From Salinicoccus sp. YB14-2 (GTDB lineage: Bacteria; Bacillota; Bacilli; Staphylococcales; Salinicoccaceae): 64,000 nucleotides of DNA. The position numbers were made by a program, and so were the translations under genes. The notes below the pieces were generated by a model. That model made no database searches. It was given only the letters and a program-made list of their open reading frames with translations, and was not told the DNA's origin. Positions within the stretch are counted from its first letter, which is position 1. Each line of letters begins with the position of its first letter. This document shows positions 9,612-18,601 of the stretch, one piece after another. The DNA lies in assembly GCF_001265075.1 (NCBI RefSeq), contig NZ_LFKO01000001.1, forward strand, positions 1,217,287 to 1,281,286, written 5' to 3'.

Positions 9612-10749
9612 TAAAAAATACCTCCTGCGCTTTTGTGATTGCTTTACCATAATAGTTTTCCTGACGATATTTACTTAGTATCCCTTCCATCGCACTTAAA
9701 ACGACGATAATATCTGCCGGGAACATGTACCCCATATGACCGATACGTAAAATCTTGCCTTTCAGGTGTTTTTGACCTCCGGCTATCGTTATACCGAAGT
9801 TATTTTTCAACTCGTCTTTGATGTGAGAAAGCTCATCTGACGAGGATTTGAAGGCTGTAACGGTAGGCGATGCAAACTCATCTTTTACAAGGAGTTCCAA
9901 ATCCAATGCTTCTAAGCCTGCTCTTAACATATCTCTCATTTTCAAGTGTCTTTCAAAGACATTTTCCAAACCTTCTTCAGCAATTGAATCGAGCACAGTT
10001 TCCAAACCTTGTATCAGAGATACTGCAGGCGTGAAAGGTGTAGTATCTTTATCCAGTGAATCGAAATACTGATTCAAGTCTAAATAAAATCTTGGAATGT
10101 CATTGCTTTGAACCTTTTGTTTTGCTGCTTGATTCATCGCTACAAATGCAAGACCGGGAGGCAGCATTAAAGCTTTTTGGCTTCCTGAAATCAGACAATC
10201 GATGTTCGATTCGGTCAAATTGAACTTTGTACCTCCGACACTGCTTACCCCATCAACGATAAACAGTGTGTCTTTATTATAATCTTTAACAATCTGACCG
10301 ATTTCAGTAACAGGGTGTAAAACCGCAGTGGATGTTTCACAGGCTTGCGAAACAACCACTTTAATATTATCTAATTTGGAAAGAAAATCTTTGAAGTGAT
10401 CTGGATCTACTGCTTCTCCCCATTCCACTTCGTAAGTATGAACGTTATACGGATAAGTTTCAGCGATGGCACAAAAGCGTGCACCAAACGCACCGCTCAC
10501 AATAACTACGACATCTTCATCCGGTGCGGCTAAATTCACCATCGCCGCTTCCAGTGAACTCGTCCCGCTTGAGGATAAAATCACCACATCGTCTTTTGTT
10601 CCGAAAACATCTTTGATTTTCGGTTTGATATTGTTCATTAAATCAGTGAAATCACTTGAGCGGTGGCCGATCATTCCTTCAGCCATACGCTGGTTTACAT
10701 TTTCCGGTATTGGTGTTGGTCCCGGGGTCATTAACATTTTCTTTTGCAA
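9601..10749 (-). CDS. Class V aminotransferase (serine-pyruvate / alanine-glyoxylate type)
   Basis: A PLP-dependent fold-type I enzyme of 382 residues. The PLP lysine is K192 in SGSQKAL and the PLP-binding aspartate is in VDGVSSVGG near 166. It matches the family called alanine-glyoxylate transaminase, PucG or (historically) soluble hydrogenase 42 kDa subunit, which in staphylococci lies next to serA. No serC gene is visible here. Direct overlap with serA therefore suggests it supplies phosphoserine or serine amination (inference). The start is TTG 10749, with AGGAGG 8 bp upstream. Confidence 0.85.
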   Translation of the reverse strand: MQKKMLMTPGPTPIPENVNQRMAEGMIGHRSSDFTDLMNNIKPKIKDVFGTKDDVVILSSSGTSSLEAAMVNLAAPDEDVVVIVSGAFGARFCAIAETYPYNVHTYEVEWGEAVDPDHFKDFLSKLDNIKVVVSQACETSTAVLHPVTEIGQIVKDYNKDTLFIVDGVSSVGGTKFNLTESNIDCLISGSQKALMLPPGLAFVAMNQAAKQKVQSNDIPRFYLDLNQYFDSLDKDTTPFTPAVSLIQGLETVLDSIAEEGLENVFERHLKMRDMLRAGLEALDLELLVKDEFASPTVTAFKSSSDELSHIKDELKNNFGITIAGGQKHLKGKILRIGHMGYMFPADIIVVLSAMEGILSKYRQENYYGKAITKAQEVFFNDL

Positions 10750-10818
10750 ACTGAATTCCTCCTATATTTAAGCTTAAGTCTATAATATCGTAATTTTTAG
10801 AAAATAAACATAATGGAA

Positions 10819-11874
10819 TCAATTATCTTTGCCATCTGCGAGCATTTTATCTACAAGCGAATGTGCCTCCTGATAAATATCCCTGTACGATGTACCACTT
10901 AATTCATGAGTTAAATTCATAAGATTATTGCTTTCAATCTCTTTTTGGAGTTCTTTATAAACTGTGTTGTCATATTCAACGTCCTCCGCCGGCGGCAATA
11001 ATAATATCAAGGACCAGTTCTGGAGTTGAATATAATAATCAAATACATCGTACAGCCGATTTGAAGCTTCATTTGAATCAGACAGCCTGGTCATGACTTT
11101 GGCAGTCATCACATCGGTATCGGCAAAGAAAACTTTTCTGGTGGCAGGTGAATGAATATTTTTTCTGTTGATATCGAATTGTCCGATGCCGATGGCATGA
11201 AAATCTTTCACATCGAGTTCATCCGGACGGACCTGATGGTCCACCAGGTAATCTTTTTTATATTCAACAGAGTAACTTGTAGAATAACGCCTTGCCAAAT
11301 CCTGTACCAGTTTTGATTTACCTGTATCCGGTGCTCCGATAACCAAAACATTCTGAACAAAGAAACGGCGGAATGGCCGTGTAACGTAGTCCCAGTTTAT
11401 CAGTGCGGACTCTCTGATGTTCGTGCCGCTGATTTTAAGGACTTGTCTGTCTACAAGGATGACATTTGTTGAAACATTATTCCAATTTTTTGTGTAAAAA
11501 TCTTTAAGAGGATCAATATATTCTTCTTCTCCGACATAAAATGTCAAATCCCCGAGTTTCTCCTTTGGATATGGCATATTTTCGGAAATGATACCAGACA
11601 TCTTTTCCAGCCACAATTTCCATCCTTTTGGATACCTGGGAATATCGGTTTCATCCAATTTGAGGATGGTGACATTTTCATCTCCAGCGCACAGCTGTCT
11701 CATTGCCTTTACACGATGATTCAGATTCATTCCGTGCTCGTCCCCGCGATCTCCGTCATAGCCGCTGACAATGACCAGAGCATGATCATTTTCTCTTTTT
11801 GCACGAATGATCTGCTCGAAATGTCCGACATGACACGGAGCAAATGTACCAAAATAAACGCCTAGATTTTTCAT
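10819..11874 (-). CDS. nadR: NadR-like nicotinamide-nucleotide adenylyltransferase / ribosylnicotinamide kinase
   Basis: This appears to be a two-domain NAD salvage enzyme of 351 residues. Residues 1-165 form a nucleotidyltransferase with GTFAPCHVGH (HxGH at 15-18) and an ISGTNIR motif near 148. Residues 174-351 form a P-loop kinase with GAPDTGKS at 180-187, as in the nicotinamide riboside kinase part of NadR. The N-terminal DNA-binding domain of enterobacterial NadR is absent, so no repressor role is expected. The start ATG has AGGAG upstream. It lies 69 bp before the aminotransferase gene on the same strand and may be partly co-transcribed. Confidence 0.85.
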   Translation of the reverse strand: MKNLGVYFGTFAPCHVGHFEQIIRAKRENDHALVIVSGYDGDRGDEHGMNLNHRVKAMRQLCAGDENVTILKLDETDIPRYPKGWKLWLEKMSGIISENMPYPKEKLGDLTFYVGEEEYIDPLKDFYTKNWNNVSTNVILVDRQVLKISGTNIRESALINWDYVTRPFRRFFVQNVLVIGAPDTGKSKLVQDLARRYSTSYSVEYKKDYLVDHQVRPDELDVKDFHAIGIGQFDINRKNIHSPATRKVFFADTDVMTAKVMTRLSDSNEASNRLYDVFDYYIQLQNWSLILLLPPAEDVEYDNTVYKELQKEIESNNLMNLTHELSGTSYRDIYQEAHSLVDKMLADGKDN

Positions 11875-11944
11875 GTATACAACTCCTAAATTATATATAG
11901 TGCATTAACAACTCCATTATACTCCTAATTCATGAAACTTTAAT

Positions 11945-11972
11945 TTTATTTGTGCTACAATCGTTCTATAAT
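11945..11972 (+). promoter_or_regulatory. Putative sigma-A promoter of the DUF368 gene
   Basis: TTTATT (11945-11950), a 16-bp spacer and TATAAT (11967-11972) lie about 58 bp before the DUF368 start codon. The -10 is perfect; the -35 is weak. Confidence 0.5.
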
Positions 11973-12030
11973 ATGAAAGCAATGCTAAAAATGAGTGTAA
12001 TTTTTGCGTTATAAAGAGTGAGGAAATCGT

Positions 12031-12873
12031 ATGTTTAAATGGATAAACATCTTCAGAGGATTTTTAATGGGAATTTGTGAAATCATTCCCGGAGTCAGCA
12101 GCGGTACAATGGCACTGCTGCTTGGAATATATGATCAATTTTTAGGTGCAATCGGCCATATTGTGTCAAAACATTATAAGAAATCAATAATATTTCTTTT
12201 GCCTCTGGTAATCGGGATGGGCATTGCCATATTGACGATGTCCTCAGTGATGGATTATTTACTGACGGAACATACCATACCGACGCACTGGTTTTTCATC
12301 GGGATGGTACTTGGTGTCGTACCGATGATGTTCAAGATTTCGAATTATAAAGCTGAATTTAAAACAATCCATTATATTTTGATGGGTTTGATACTGCTGC
12401 TGCTGTACTGGTTGTCGACCATGAATGAAAGCGGTACGGCAGCAGAGAGCATTGATGTGTCGCTGCCGCTGCTTGCCGGACTGTTTCTAAGCGGTATGCT
12501 GGCTTCATCGGTGATGCTTCTGCCGGGCATATCCGGATCGCTTGTGTTATTGATAATAGGTGCGTATCCGATTATCATGAGAGCCATCAACGAATTTACA
12601 TCATTAAATTTTGGAGTCCTGCCCATATTGATAGCGACCGGACTCGGCATAGTGTCAGGTCTGCTTCTGGCGAGCAGAGGCATTCAATTTTTACTGAGAA
12701 ATTACACATACCTCATGTATGCAATGATTATCGGTCTTTTATTCGGTTCAGTATTTTCCATTTATCCGGGACTGCCGGAAACTACGGGTACTTTTATAGC
12801 ATCAATTGTTTCATTATTGGCAGGTTTGTCAATAAGTATATATATGGGCAGCAAAAATAAACAAAGTATATGA
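12031..12873 (+). CDS. popT: DUF368 family undecaprenyl-phosphate translocase (PopT-like)
   Basis: A 280-residue polytopic membrane protein with an internal duplication. IIPGVSSGT at 18-26 and LLPGISGS near 162 are the paired re-entrant motifs of DUF368. Members of this family (PopT) were shown to flip the undecaprenyl-phosphate carrier back across the membrane during wall synthesis, with a role at alkaline pH. The role here is transferred by family. Its Shine-Dalgarno is GAGTGAGG (12018-12025). It is followed after 12 bp by a GTPase gene in the same direction, so the two probably share a transcript. Confidence 0.85.
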   Translation: MFKWINIFRGFLMGICEIIPGVSSGTMALLLGIYDQFLGAIGHIVSKHYKKSIIFLLPLVIGMGIAILTMSSVMDYLLTEHTIPTHWFFIGMVLGVVPMMFKISNYKAEFKTIHYILMGLILLLLYWLSTMNESGTAAESIDVSLPLLAGLFLSGMLASSVMLLPGISGSLVLLIIGAYPIIMRAINEFTSLNFGVLPILIATGLGIVSGLLLASRGIQFLLRNYTYLMYAMIIGLLFGSVFSIYPGLPETTGTFIASIVSLLAGLSISIYMGSKNKQSI

Positions 12874-12885
12874 TGAGGTGATGTG

Positions 12886-13926
12886 ATGGCGGATCAACAC
12901 CCATTGGTGGAAGATTATTTTGAATATGTGAAAAGCACGATCGACTACAGAATCGCTGTAGCAGGGCAGGTTGACGCAGGAAAGAGCGCTTTAGTAAATG
13001 CCCTGACAGGCGAGAATTCACATATATCCACAGAGACCGACGCAACCAGGGATGTCGTCAGCTATCCCTATAAAGACAAAGGAGAGCTTCTCGATTTTCC
13101 GGGAGTCGGCACTACTGAATTTTCACCAAAACAATATAAAAAACTTTTGAAAAAATATAAAGTGAAACATGTACTTTATGTCTTCTCATCGAAAATCAGA
13201 GATGTAGATGAAAAAATAATCAGGTTTCTTGCAAAGAATAAAATTAAAGTGACGTTCATCTACAGCAAGCTGGACACTCTGGTCGATGTCACCGGGAAAT
13301 ATGAACAGTCGCTATTACAGCAGGAGAAAAATTCCGAGCTCCACGTCACTTTTAAGAAAGTGATTACCGACCCGCTTAAATACCACTTTATCAGTGTGCG
13401 GGACAATCATGGAATTGAAGAGTTGAAGGCATCCATTGAAAAGTATCTGGAGACAAAAGAAGCAATATTCCAAAAGCGTGTTAAAAGCTCAAAATACTTT
13501 AATAAATACCTGAATAAAAAAAGCAACGCTTTGGCGGCCAAGCTCCTGACACCAGGTTTTAAAGACCTCCTTTTAAGCAGGGAATTTAAAACGATAGAAC
13601 AAAAAACGAGAAGTCATTTTCATATAGATGAAGAAGATGCCGAACTGGTTGGGGAACGGATGCCGCGTGTCATTGACTTTGTCAATCAGGCGAAAGAAAG
13701 TAATAAAGCTGAAAACAACTACCGCAAGATGATAGGGCCGCTGACAACATTGATTTCGACTGTATTGAAAGTAAGGAAACTGAATGTCATTACATTCATC
13801 TTATCCACGTTCGGGGAAGCGGGTGTCAGAGCGGTTTATCCGATGCTCCGGGGCGTATTCGAATATGTGCGTGCAGTCAATGATCTGGCCAGTGATGTAC
13901 TTGAAGCACGATTAAAAGAAATATAA
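12886..13926 (+). CDS. Uncharacterised P-loop GTPase
   Basis: A 346-residue protein with an N-terminal Era/TrmE-like G domain: G1 GQVDAGKS (27-34), G3 DFPG near 69 and a non-standard G4 SKLD near 127. The C-terminal half is helical, with a hydrophobic stretch near 280-315 (PLTTLISTVLK, VITFILSTFGEAG) that could touch the membrane. I do not recognise a characterised homologue. The ATG at 12886 with GAGGTG (12875-12880) is preferred to the GTG one codon earlier. It lies just downstream of popT and ends at a hairpin terminator. Confidence 0.75.
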   Translation: MADQHPLVEDYFEYVKSTIDYRIAVAGQVDAGKSALVNALTGENSHISTETDATRDVVSYPYKDKGELLDFPGVGTTEFSPKQYKKLLKKYKVKHVLYVFSSKIRDVDEKIIRFLAKNKIKVTFIYSKLDTLVDVTGKYEQSLLQQEKNSELHVTFKKVITDPLKYHFISVRDNHGIEELKASIEKYLETKEAIFQKRVKSSKYFNKYLNKKSNALAAKLLTPGFKDLLLSREFKTIEQKTRSHFHIDEEDAELVGERMPRVIDFVNQAKESNKAENNYRKMIGPLTTLISTVLKVRKLNVITFILSTFGEAGVRAVYPMLRGVFEYVRAVNDLASDVLEARLKEI

Positions 13927-13931
13927 TTGAG

Positions 13932-13958
13932 AAACAGACCAGACGAGGTCTGTTTTTT
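13932..13958 (+). terminator. Rho-independent terminator after the GTPase gene
   Basis: AAACAGACC and GGTCTGTTT form a 9-bp stem with a 6-nt loop, followed by T residues, 6 bp after the stop codon. Confidence 0.85.
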
Positions 13959-13973
13959 AATTTTTAAAATGTA

Positions 13974-13989
13974 ATGCAAATGTTTGCAT
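13974..13989. promoter_or_regulatory. Distal LacI-type operator of the sugar operon
   Basis: The 16-mer ATGCAAATGTTTGCAT is palindromic except at the central two bases. It matches the proximal operator at 14060-14075 in its half sites. The centres are 86 bp apart, about eight helical turns, compatible with repressor-mediated looping. Confidence 0.65.
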
Positions 13990-14059
13990 AAAAACTATAT
14001 TCAATAAGGATTGTATATTTTCTTAACCATCTGTGACAATGATATTAATAAAATCATTA

Positions 14060-14075
14060 ATGCAATCGTTTGCAT
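14060..14075. promoter_or_regulatory. Proximal LacI-type operator of the sugar operon
   Basis: ATGCAATCGTTTGCAT is a typical LacI-family operator with a central CG. It ends 7 bp before the TTGACA -35 box and is the likely site of the operon's own LacI regulator encoded at 17582. Confidence 0.7.
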
Positions 14076-14082
14076 AAAACTC

Positions 14083-14111
14083 TTGACACTTCATATGTAA
14101 GCGCTTTAATA
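14083..14111 (+). promoter_or_regulatory. Sigma-A promoter of the sugar operon with overlapping cre-like box
   Basis: TTGACA (14083-14088), a 17-bp spacer and TTAATA (14106-14111) form the promoter. Inside it, TGTAAGCGCTTTAA (14096-14109) matches the CcpA cre consensus TGWAANCGNTNWCA at all fixed positions but one. This implies glucose repression through CcpA on top of the specific regulator. Confidence 0.75.
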
Positions 14112-14152
14112 TGGATATTGAGAAAAGCTTTCAAAACAAAGGGGGAAACATT

Positions 14153-15439
14153 TTGAAGAATTTTAAATGGTATTACGGATTACTGTTTGCTTTAGTGTTA
14201 GTGATTGCAGCATGCGGACCGGACCGCTCGGAAACATCGGCGGACGAATCAGGCGGCGAGGAGGAAGAGGCACCTGAAAAACCGGAATCATTATTAGTAT
14301 GGCTTGATGGGGAGAATCAAATTGCGACTTATGGGGAAATTTTTGACAAGTACGAAGAAGAAACGGGTATTTCTGTTGAATACACTGAAGTGGGGATGAC
14401 TGATCAGTTGGAGCAGTTGTCACTGGATGCACCGGCAGGACAAGGACCGGATATTTTCCAGCAGGCTCACGATATGATAGGCAGCGCCTACTTACAGGGG
14501 CTGGGACTGGAACTTGATCCCGAAGAATTTGAATTGGAGAACTTTAATGAAAATGCGGTGGAAGCCTATACATATGAAGGCAGTCTGATGGGTGTGCCGT
14601 TTGCTACAGAAGCGGCTGCACTTTATTACAACAAAGACTTAATCGATGAAGCGCCGGCTACTACAGAAGAATTGGAAAGCATAATGGAAGAGTTCACCGA
14701 TTCAGGAGCGAATGAGTATGGATTTTTAATGGAAGCGACAAACTTCTATTTCGTCTATCCGTTCCTGTTCTCAAACGGTGAGCAGATCTTCAGCCAGAAT
14801 GAAGACGGCAGTTATAACGCAGACGAACTTCAAATCACTGAAGATGGTGTTGTGGAGCAGGCAGAATTGTTCCAGAAATGGTTCGACGAGGGTTACCTGA
14901 GTGAAAATATAACCGGAGACGTATTGGATGGTCTCTTTACAGACGGTCAGGCACCGGTTGCACTGACAGGCCCGTGGAAATTAGCGGAATATGAAGAAGC
15001 ACTTGGAGACTCTCTCGGCACAGCAATATTGCCAGAATATAACGGTGAAGCAATGACGCCATTCATGGGTGTTAAGGGATGGATGATCTCGGAGTACACT
15101 GAAGAAGAGTACTGGTCGAAAGATTTACTGAAATTCATGACTAACCAGGAAAACCTTCAAACTGTAACTGATGAAATGCAGGAAACTGCACCAAGAACAG
15201 ATGTTGAAAGTCAAAATGATTTACTGGCTGTTTTTGATGAACAGGCTGAAATTGCTGTTCCAATGCCGAATATTCCTGAGATGGCACAGGTTTGGGAGCC
15301 GATTGGAGACGCGTTAATTTTCATCTCTAATGGAGAAGATCCAAAAGAAATTTTAGAAGAAGCAACACAACAGATTGAAACTGATATTGAATCAGCTTCA
15401 GGCGGGGCGGGTTCCGAGGACGAAGCGTCCGACGAATAG
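14153..15439 (+). CDS. Sugar ABC transporter substrate-binding lipoprotein (MalE-like)
   Basis: An extracellular solute-binding protein family 1 lipoprotein of 428 residues. The start is TTG 14153, with AAAGGGGG at 14139-14146. The longer reading frame begins inside the -10 box and cannot be real. Residues 1-21 are a lipoprotein signal ending in LVIAAC, followed by an acidic Ser/Glu-rich tether. The body has the two-lobe maltose-binding type sequence (LLVWLDGENQ, AALYYNKDLI, TGPWKLAEY). It is the first gene of the importer operon. The substrate is an oligosaccharide or glycoside, not determinable here. Confidence 0.88.
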   Translation: MKNFKWYYGLLFALVLVIAACGPDRSETSADESGGEEEEAPEKPESLLVWLDGENQIATYGEIFDKYEEETGISVEYTEVGMTDQLEQLSLDAPAGQGPDIFQQAHDMIGSAYLQGLGLELDPEEFELENFNENAVEAYTYEGSLMGVPFATEAAALYYNKDLIDEAPATTEELESIMEEFTDSGANEYGFLMEATNFYFVYPFLFSNGEQIFSQNEDGSYNADELQITEDGVVEQAELFQKWFDEGYLSENITGDVLDGLFTDGQAPVALTGPWKLAEYEEALGDSLGTAILPEYNGEAMTPFMGVKGWMISEYTEEEYWSKDLLKFMTNQENLQTVTDEMQETAPRTDVESQNDLLAVFDEQAEIAVPMPNIPEMAQVWEPIGDALIFISNGEDPKEILEEATQQIETDIESASGGAGSEDEASDE

Positions 15440-15455
15440 CATAGGGGGAATAGAT

Positions 15456-16718
15456 ATGAGTAAGAAACCTGGATTGGCTGCAGCCCTGTCTATCCTGCCC
15501 GGGCTGGGCCAACTATATAATAAGAGGTACATCAAATCCGGTGTCCTCTTTATTCTTTTTATCTCTTTTGTAACAGTATTTTATAACTTCCTTAATATAG
15601 GGTTGTGGGGGTTATTCACTTTAGGTGAGATACCGAGGCTTGATGATTCAAGGATTTTACTTGCACAGGGTATCATTTCCTTATTGGTCATTGGAATCGC
15701 CCTGACCTTCTACATCGTGAATATTATTGATGCGTATAAAGACGCCATATTAATAAATTCCGGAGACTTTAGAACTCTGATGCAGAGGTTCAAAGATTCA
15801 TGGGATAGAAGTTTCCCGTATGTAATTGTTGCACCGGGTCTTGTACTGCTGCTTTTCCTTGTAGTATTCCCGCTCCTGTATATGTTCTTTTTAGCATTTA
15901 CGAATTACAATTTATATAATGCACCGCCCAAAAACGTATTGGATTATGTAGGAATCGATAATTTCAAAGCGTTGATTGAAGTTGATATATGGAGAAATAC
16001 ATTTTTTAGTGTGTTTACATGGACTGTCGTGTGGACACTGGTTGCAACAACGCTCCAGATTTCACTGGCGCTGCTGCTTGCTATCATCGTGAATAATCCA
16101 TTGATTAAATTTAAAAGGCTGATTCGTACGGTCCTGATTTTACCTTGGGCAGTTCCGGCATTTGTTACGATACTGATATTCTCAGCATTGTTCAATAATC
16201 AGTTCGGAGCGATCAATAATGATATTCTGCAGCCGCTGTTCGGTATTTCCATTCCATGGTTATCCGACCCGTTCTGGGCGAAAGTTGCACTGATTTTAAT
16301 TCAGACGTGGCTCGGCTTTCCCTTTGTTTTCGCATTGTTTACAGGGGTTCTGCAAAGTATATCAGCTGACTGGTATGAGGCTGCGGACATAGACGGCGCA
16401 TCCAGCTGGCAGAAATTCACCAACATAACATTTCCGCACATCATGTTTGCGACAGCACCGCTGCTTATAATGCAGTATGCCGGAAATTTCAATAATTTTA
16501 ATATTATCTACCTCTTCAATGCAGGTGGCCCTGCCATCAGAGGACAGAATGCAGGGGGGACTGACATTTTGATTTCCTGGGTTTATAAACTGACTTTTGA
16601 GACTCAGAATTTTAATATGGCTGCTGCCATATCGATCATCATAGGAATCATTGTTGCCAGCATTGCAGCATTCCAGTTCAGCCGTACGCGCTCGATAAAA
16701 GAGGAGGGTAAAATATAA
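15456..16718 (+). CDS. Sugar ABC transporter permease (MalF-like)
   Basis: A 420-residue inner membrane permease. After an N-terminal LPGLGQLYNKRY motif and two or three extra TM helices (residues 1-95) come six core helices. The EAA loop near residue 315 reads YEAADIDGASSWQKFTNI, which contacts the ATPase. This extended form is common in Bacillota maltodextrin-type permeases. The ATG at 15456 with AGGGGGAA at 15443-15450 is the supported start; the longer frame would overlap the binding protein gene. It overlaps the next permease by one base. Confidence 0.88.
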   Translation: MSKKPGLAAALSILPGLGQLYNKRYIKSGVLFILFISFVTVFYNFLNIGLWGLFTLGEIPRLDDSRILLAQGIISLLVIGIALTFYIVNIIDAYKDAILINSGDFRTLMQRFKDSWDRSFPYVIVAPGLVLLLFLVVFPLLYMFFLAFTNYNLYNAPPKNVLDYVGIDNFKALIEVDIWRNTFFSVFTWTVVWTLVATTLQISLALLLAIIVNNPLIKFKRLIRTVLILPWAVPAFVTILIFSALFNNQFGAINNDILQPLFGISIPWLSDPFWAKVALILIQTWLGFPFVFALFTGVLQSISADWYEAADIDGASSWQKFTNITFPHIMFATAPLLIMQYAGNFNNFNIIYLFNAGGPAIRGQNAGGTDILISWVYKLTFETQNFNMAAAISIIIGIIVASIAAFQFSRTRSIKEEGKI

Positions 16719-17560
16719 TGACAAGAAAAAATAAAAACTTAGTGAAGATGATTGTCATGTACGGCATCATTCTGATAATGTTTGTCGTCATATTTTATCC
16801 GCTGCTGTGGACTTTCGGCATATCGCTGAACCCGGGAAGTAACTTATACGGCGCCAGCATGATTCCGGAAGACTGGTCGTTTACTCATTATAAATGGCTG
16901 TTCACAGATCCGAACAGCATGTATCTGACATGGTATAAAAACACATTGATTGTGGCATCTGTTTCATCAGTGCTGTCGGTGGTCTTTGTAACTTTAACCG
17001 CATACGCATTTTCAAGGTACCGCTTTATCGGCAGAAAATACGGATTATATGCGTTTTTAATTTTGCAGATGTTTCCGGTATTGATGGCGATGGTTGCCAT
17101 TTATATATTACTGAATACTATCGGTCTGCTGGATTCACTGTGGGGTCTGATACTGGTTTATGTCGGAGGCTCGATACCGATGAATGCATTTCTTGTGAAG
17201 GGCTATTTTGACACCATTCCAAAAGAGCTGGATGAATCGGCCAAGATGGACGGTGCGGGACATTTCAGGATTTTCTTTACGATAATGATACCGCTCGCGA
17301 AGCCCATCATCGCTGTCGTCGCATTATTTAATTTCATGGCCCCGTTCATGGACTTTATTCTGCCGAGGATTGTACTGAGAAATCCTGAAAACTATACGCT
17401 TGCATTAGGATTGTATAACATGGTCAATGATGCTTTTGCCAATGAATTTACCCGTTTTGCTGCCGGTTCTATCTTAATAGCGGTACCAATAGCGATCGTC
17501 TTTTTATTCTTGCAGAAGTATTTGATTTCTGGATTGATGTCAGGTTCGACTAAAGGATAG
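16718..17560 (+). CDS. Sugar ABC transporter permease (MalG-like)
   Basis: A 280-residue permease with six TM helices. The EAA loop near residue 170 reads LDESAKMDGAGHFRIFF. It forms the channel with the MalF-like protein. Its ATG shares a base with the preceding TAA (TAATG), showing translational coupling. The C-terminus ends in a helix and the GLMSGSTKG segment typical of MalG-type proteins. Confidence 0.9.
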   Translation: MTRKNKNLVKMIVMYGIILIMFVVIFYPLLWTFGISLNPGSNLYGASMIPEDWSFTHYKWLFTDPNSMYLTWYKNTLIVASVSSVLSVVFVTLTAYAFSRYRFIGRKYGLYAFLILQMFPVLMAMVAIYILLNTIGLLDSLWGLILVYVGGSIPMNAFLVKGYFDTIPKELDESAKMDGAGHFRIFFTIMIPLAKPIIAVVALFNFMAPFMDFILPRIVLRNPENYTLALGLYNMVNDAFANEFTRFAAGSILIAVPIAIVFLFLQKYLISGLMSGSTKG

Positions 17561-17581
17561 ATTTGAAGGAAGTGAATTCAT

Positions 17582-18601
17582 TTGGTAACGATAAAAGATA
17601 TTGCTAAAAAAGCCGGAGTATCACCTTCCACAGTTTCCAGAGTGGTAAAGGATCATGATGGAATCAGTCTGGTCACTAAACAAAGAATAAGAAAGATCAT
17701 GGCTGAGATGAACTATACACCGAATGTTGCGGCGAGAAACCTGGTGACCAATAAGTCATACACGATCGGTCTGGTGATTAAGAGTGCTGTTCATGAGCAT
17801 GAGCTTAATCCGTTCATCACTGAAGTGACTCTGGGTGTTTCCGAATCCTGCCGGGAAAGAGGGTTTTCAACTCTGTCGACATCCAAGCAGGATGATGAGA
17901 ATCTGGTAGTTGAAGTGCAGGATTTGATCAATAGCTGTCAGGTGGACGGTTTCATCCTGTTGTATTCGAAAGAAAATGATGCTGTTACCAATTATTTGAG
18001 AAGTATCGACTTCCCATTCGTAGTCATAGGGAAAGACATTATGAATCTGAATGATTCCATTTACATTGATAACGACAATGAACTGGCATCATATTCATTG
18101 ACGAACCACCTGCTGAAGAAAGGGTTTAAAGATATAAGAATTATTAATGACAGTGACGTCTTTGCAGTTGCCAAAGACAGAATCAGCGGGTTTATAAGGG
18201 CGCTTGAGGAAAACAATATAGATCTGACGAATAAAGTGATAGATATATCTGAAGGAATATCCACATTGGAGGATGCTTTGAAAGATCTGATAGAAAATGA
18301 AAGACCGGATCTTTTATTGACGATGGATGGCCTGTTCAACGCAAAAGTGTTATCCAAGCTTTATCAACTGGATATCAAAGTACCGAAAGATATGGCGACA
18401 GCAACGTTTAATGATTCACCGCTGACCGCCTTTGCCTCGCCGCCTCAGACGACAGTGGATATTTATCCGAGAGATCTGGGAATGGAAGCGGGCAAGAAGA
18501 TATTGGATCTGATCAACGATCCGGAATGTTTGAAAATCAATATTACAATTCCGACGAAAGTAATAGAAAGAGAATCAACAAGGAGGACTACTGATGATTA
18601 A
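17582..18601 (+). CDS. LacI-family transcriptional regulator
   Basis: A 339-residue repressor with an N-terminal LacI HTH (VTIKDIAKKAGVSPSTVSRV) and hinge, then a periplasmic-binding-like sensor domain for a sugar effector. The start is TTG 17582 after GGAAGTG. It sits inside the operon it probably controls. The two ATGCAA/TTGCAT palindromes before the binding protein gene are its best candidate sites. Its last codons overlap the start of the first dehydrogenase gene by 8 bp. Confidence 0.88.
   Translation: MVTIKDIAKKAGVSPSTVSRVVKDHDGISLVTKQRIRKIMAEMNYTPNVAARNLVTNKSYTIGLVIKSAVHEHELNPFITEVTLGVSESCRERGFSTLSTSKQDDENLVVEVQDLINSCQVDGFILLYSKENDAVTNYLRSIDFPFVVIGKDIMNLNDSIYIDNDNELASYSLTNHLLKKGFKDIRIINDSDVFAVAKDRISGFIRALEENNIDLTNKVIDISEGISTLEDALKDLIENERPDLLLTMDGLFNAKVLSKLYQLDIKVPKDMATATFNDSPLTAFASPPQTTVDIYPRDLGMEAGKKILDLINDPECLKINITIPTKVIERESTRRTTDD

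Noticed and set aside
10750-10818. T-box or serine-responsive leader before the aminotransferase-serA operon
   Set aside because: The region is 69 bp, too short, and has no T-box sequence or terminator hairpin.
14111-14152. Upstream ATG for the sugar-binding protein
   Set aside because: The ATG lies within the -10 region of the operon promoter, and the added residues would precede the lipoprotein signal.
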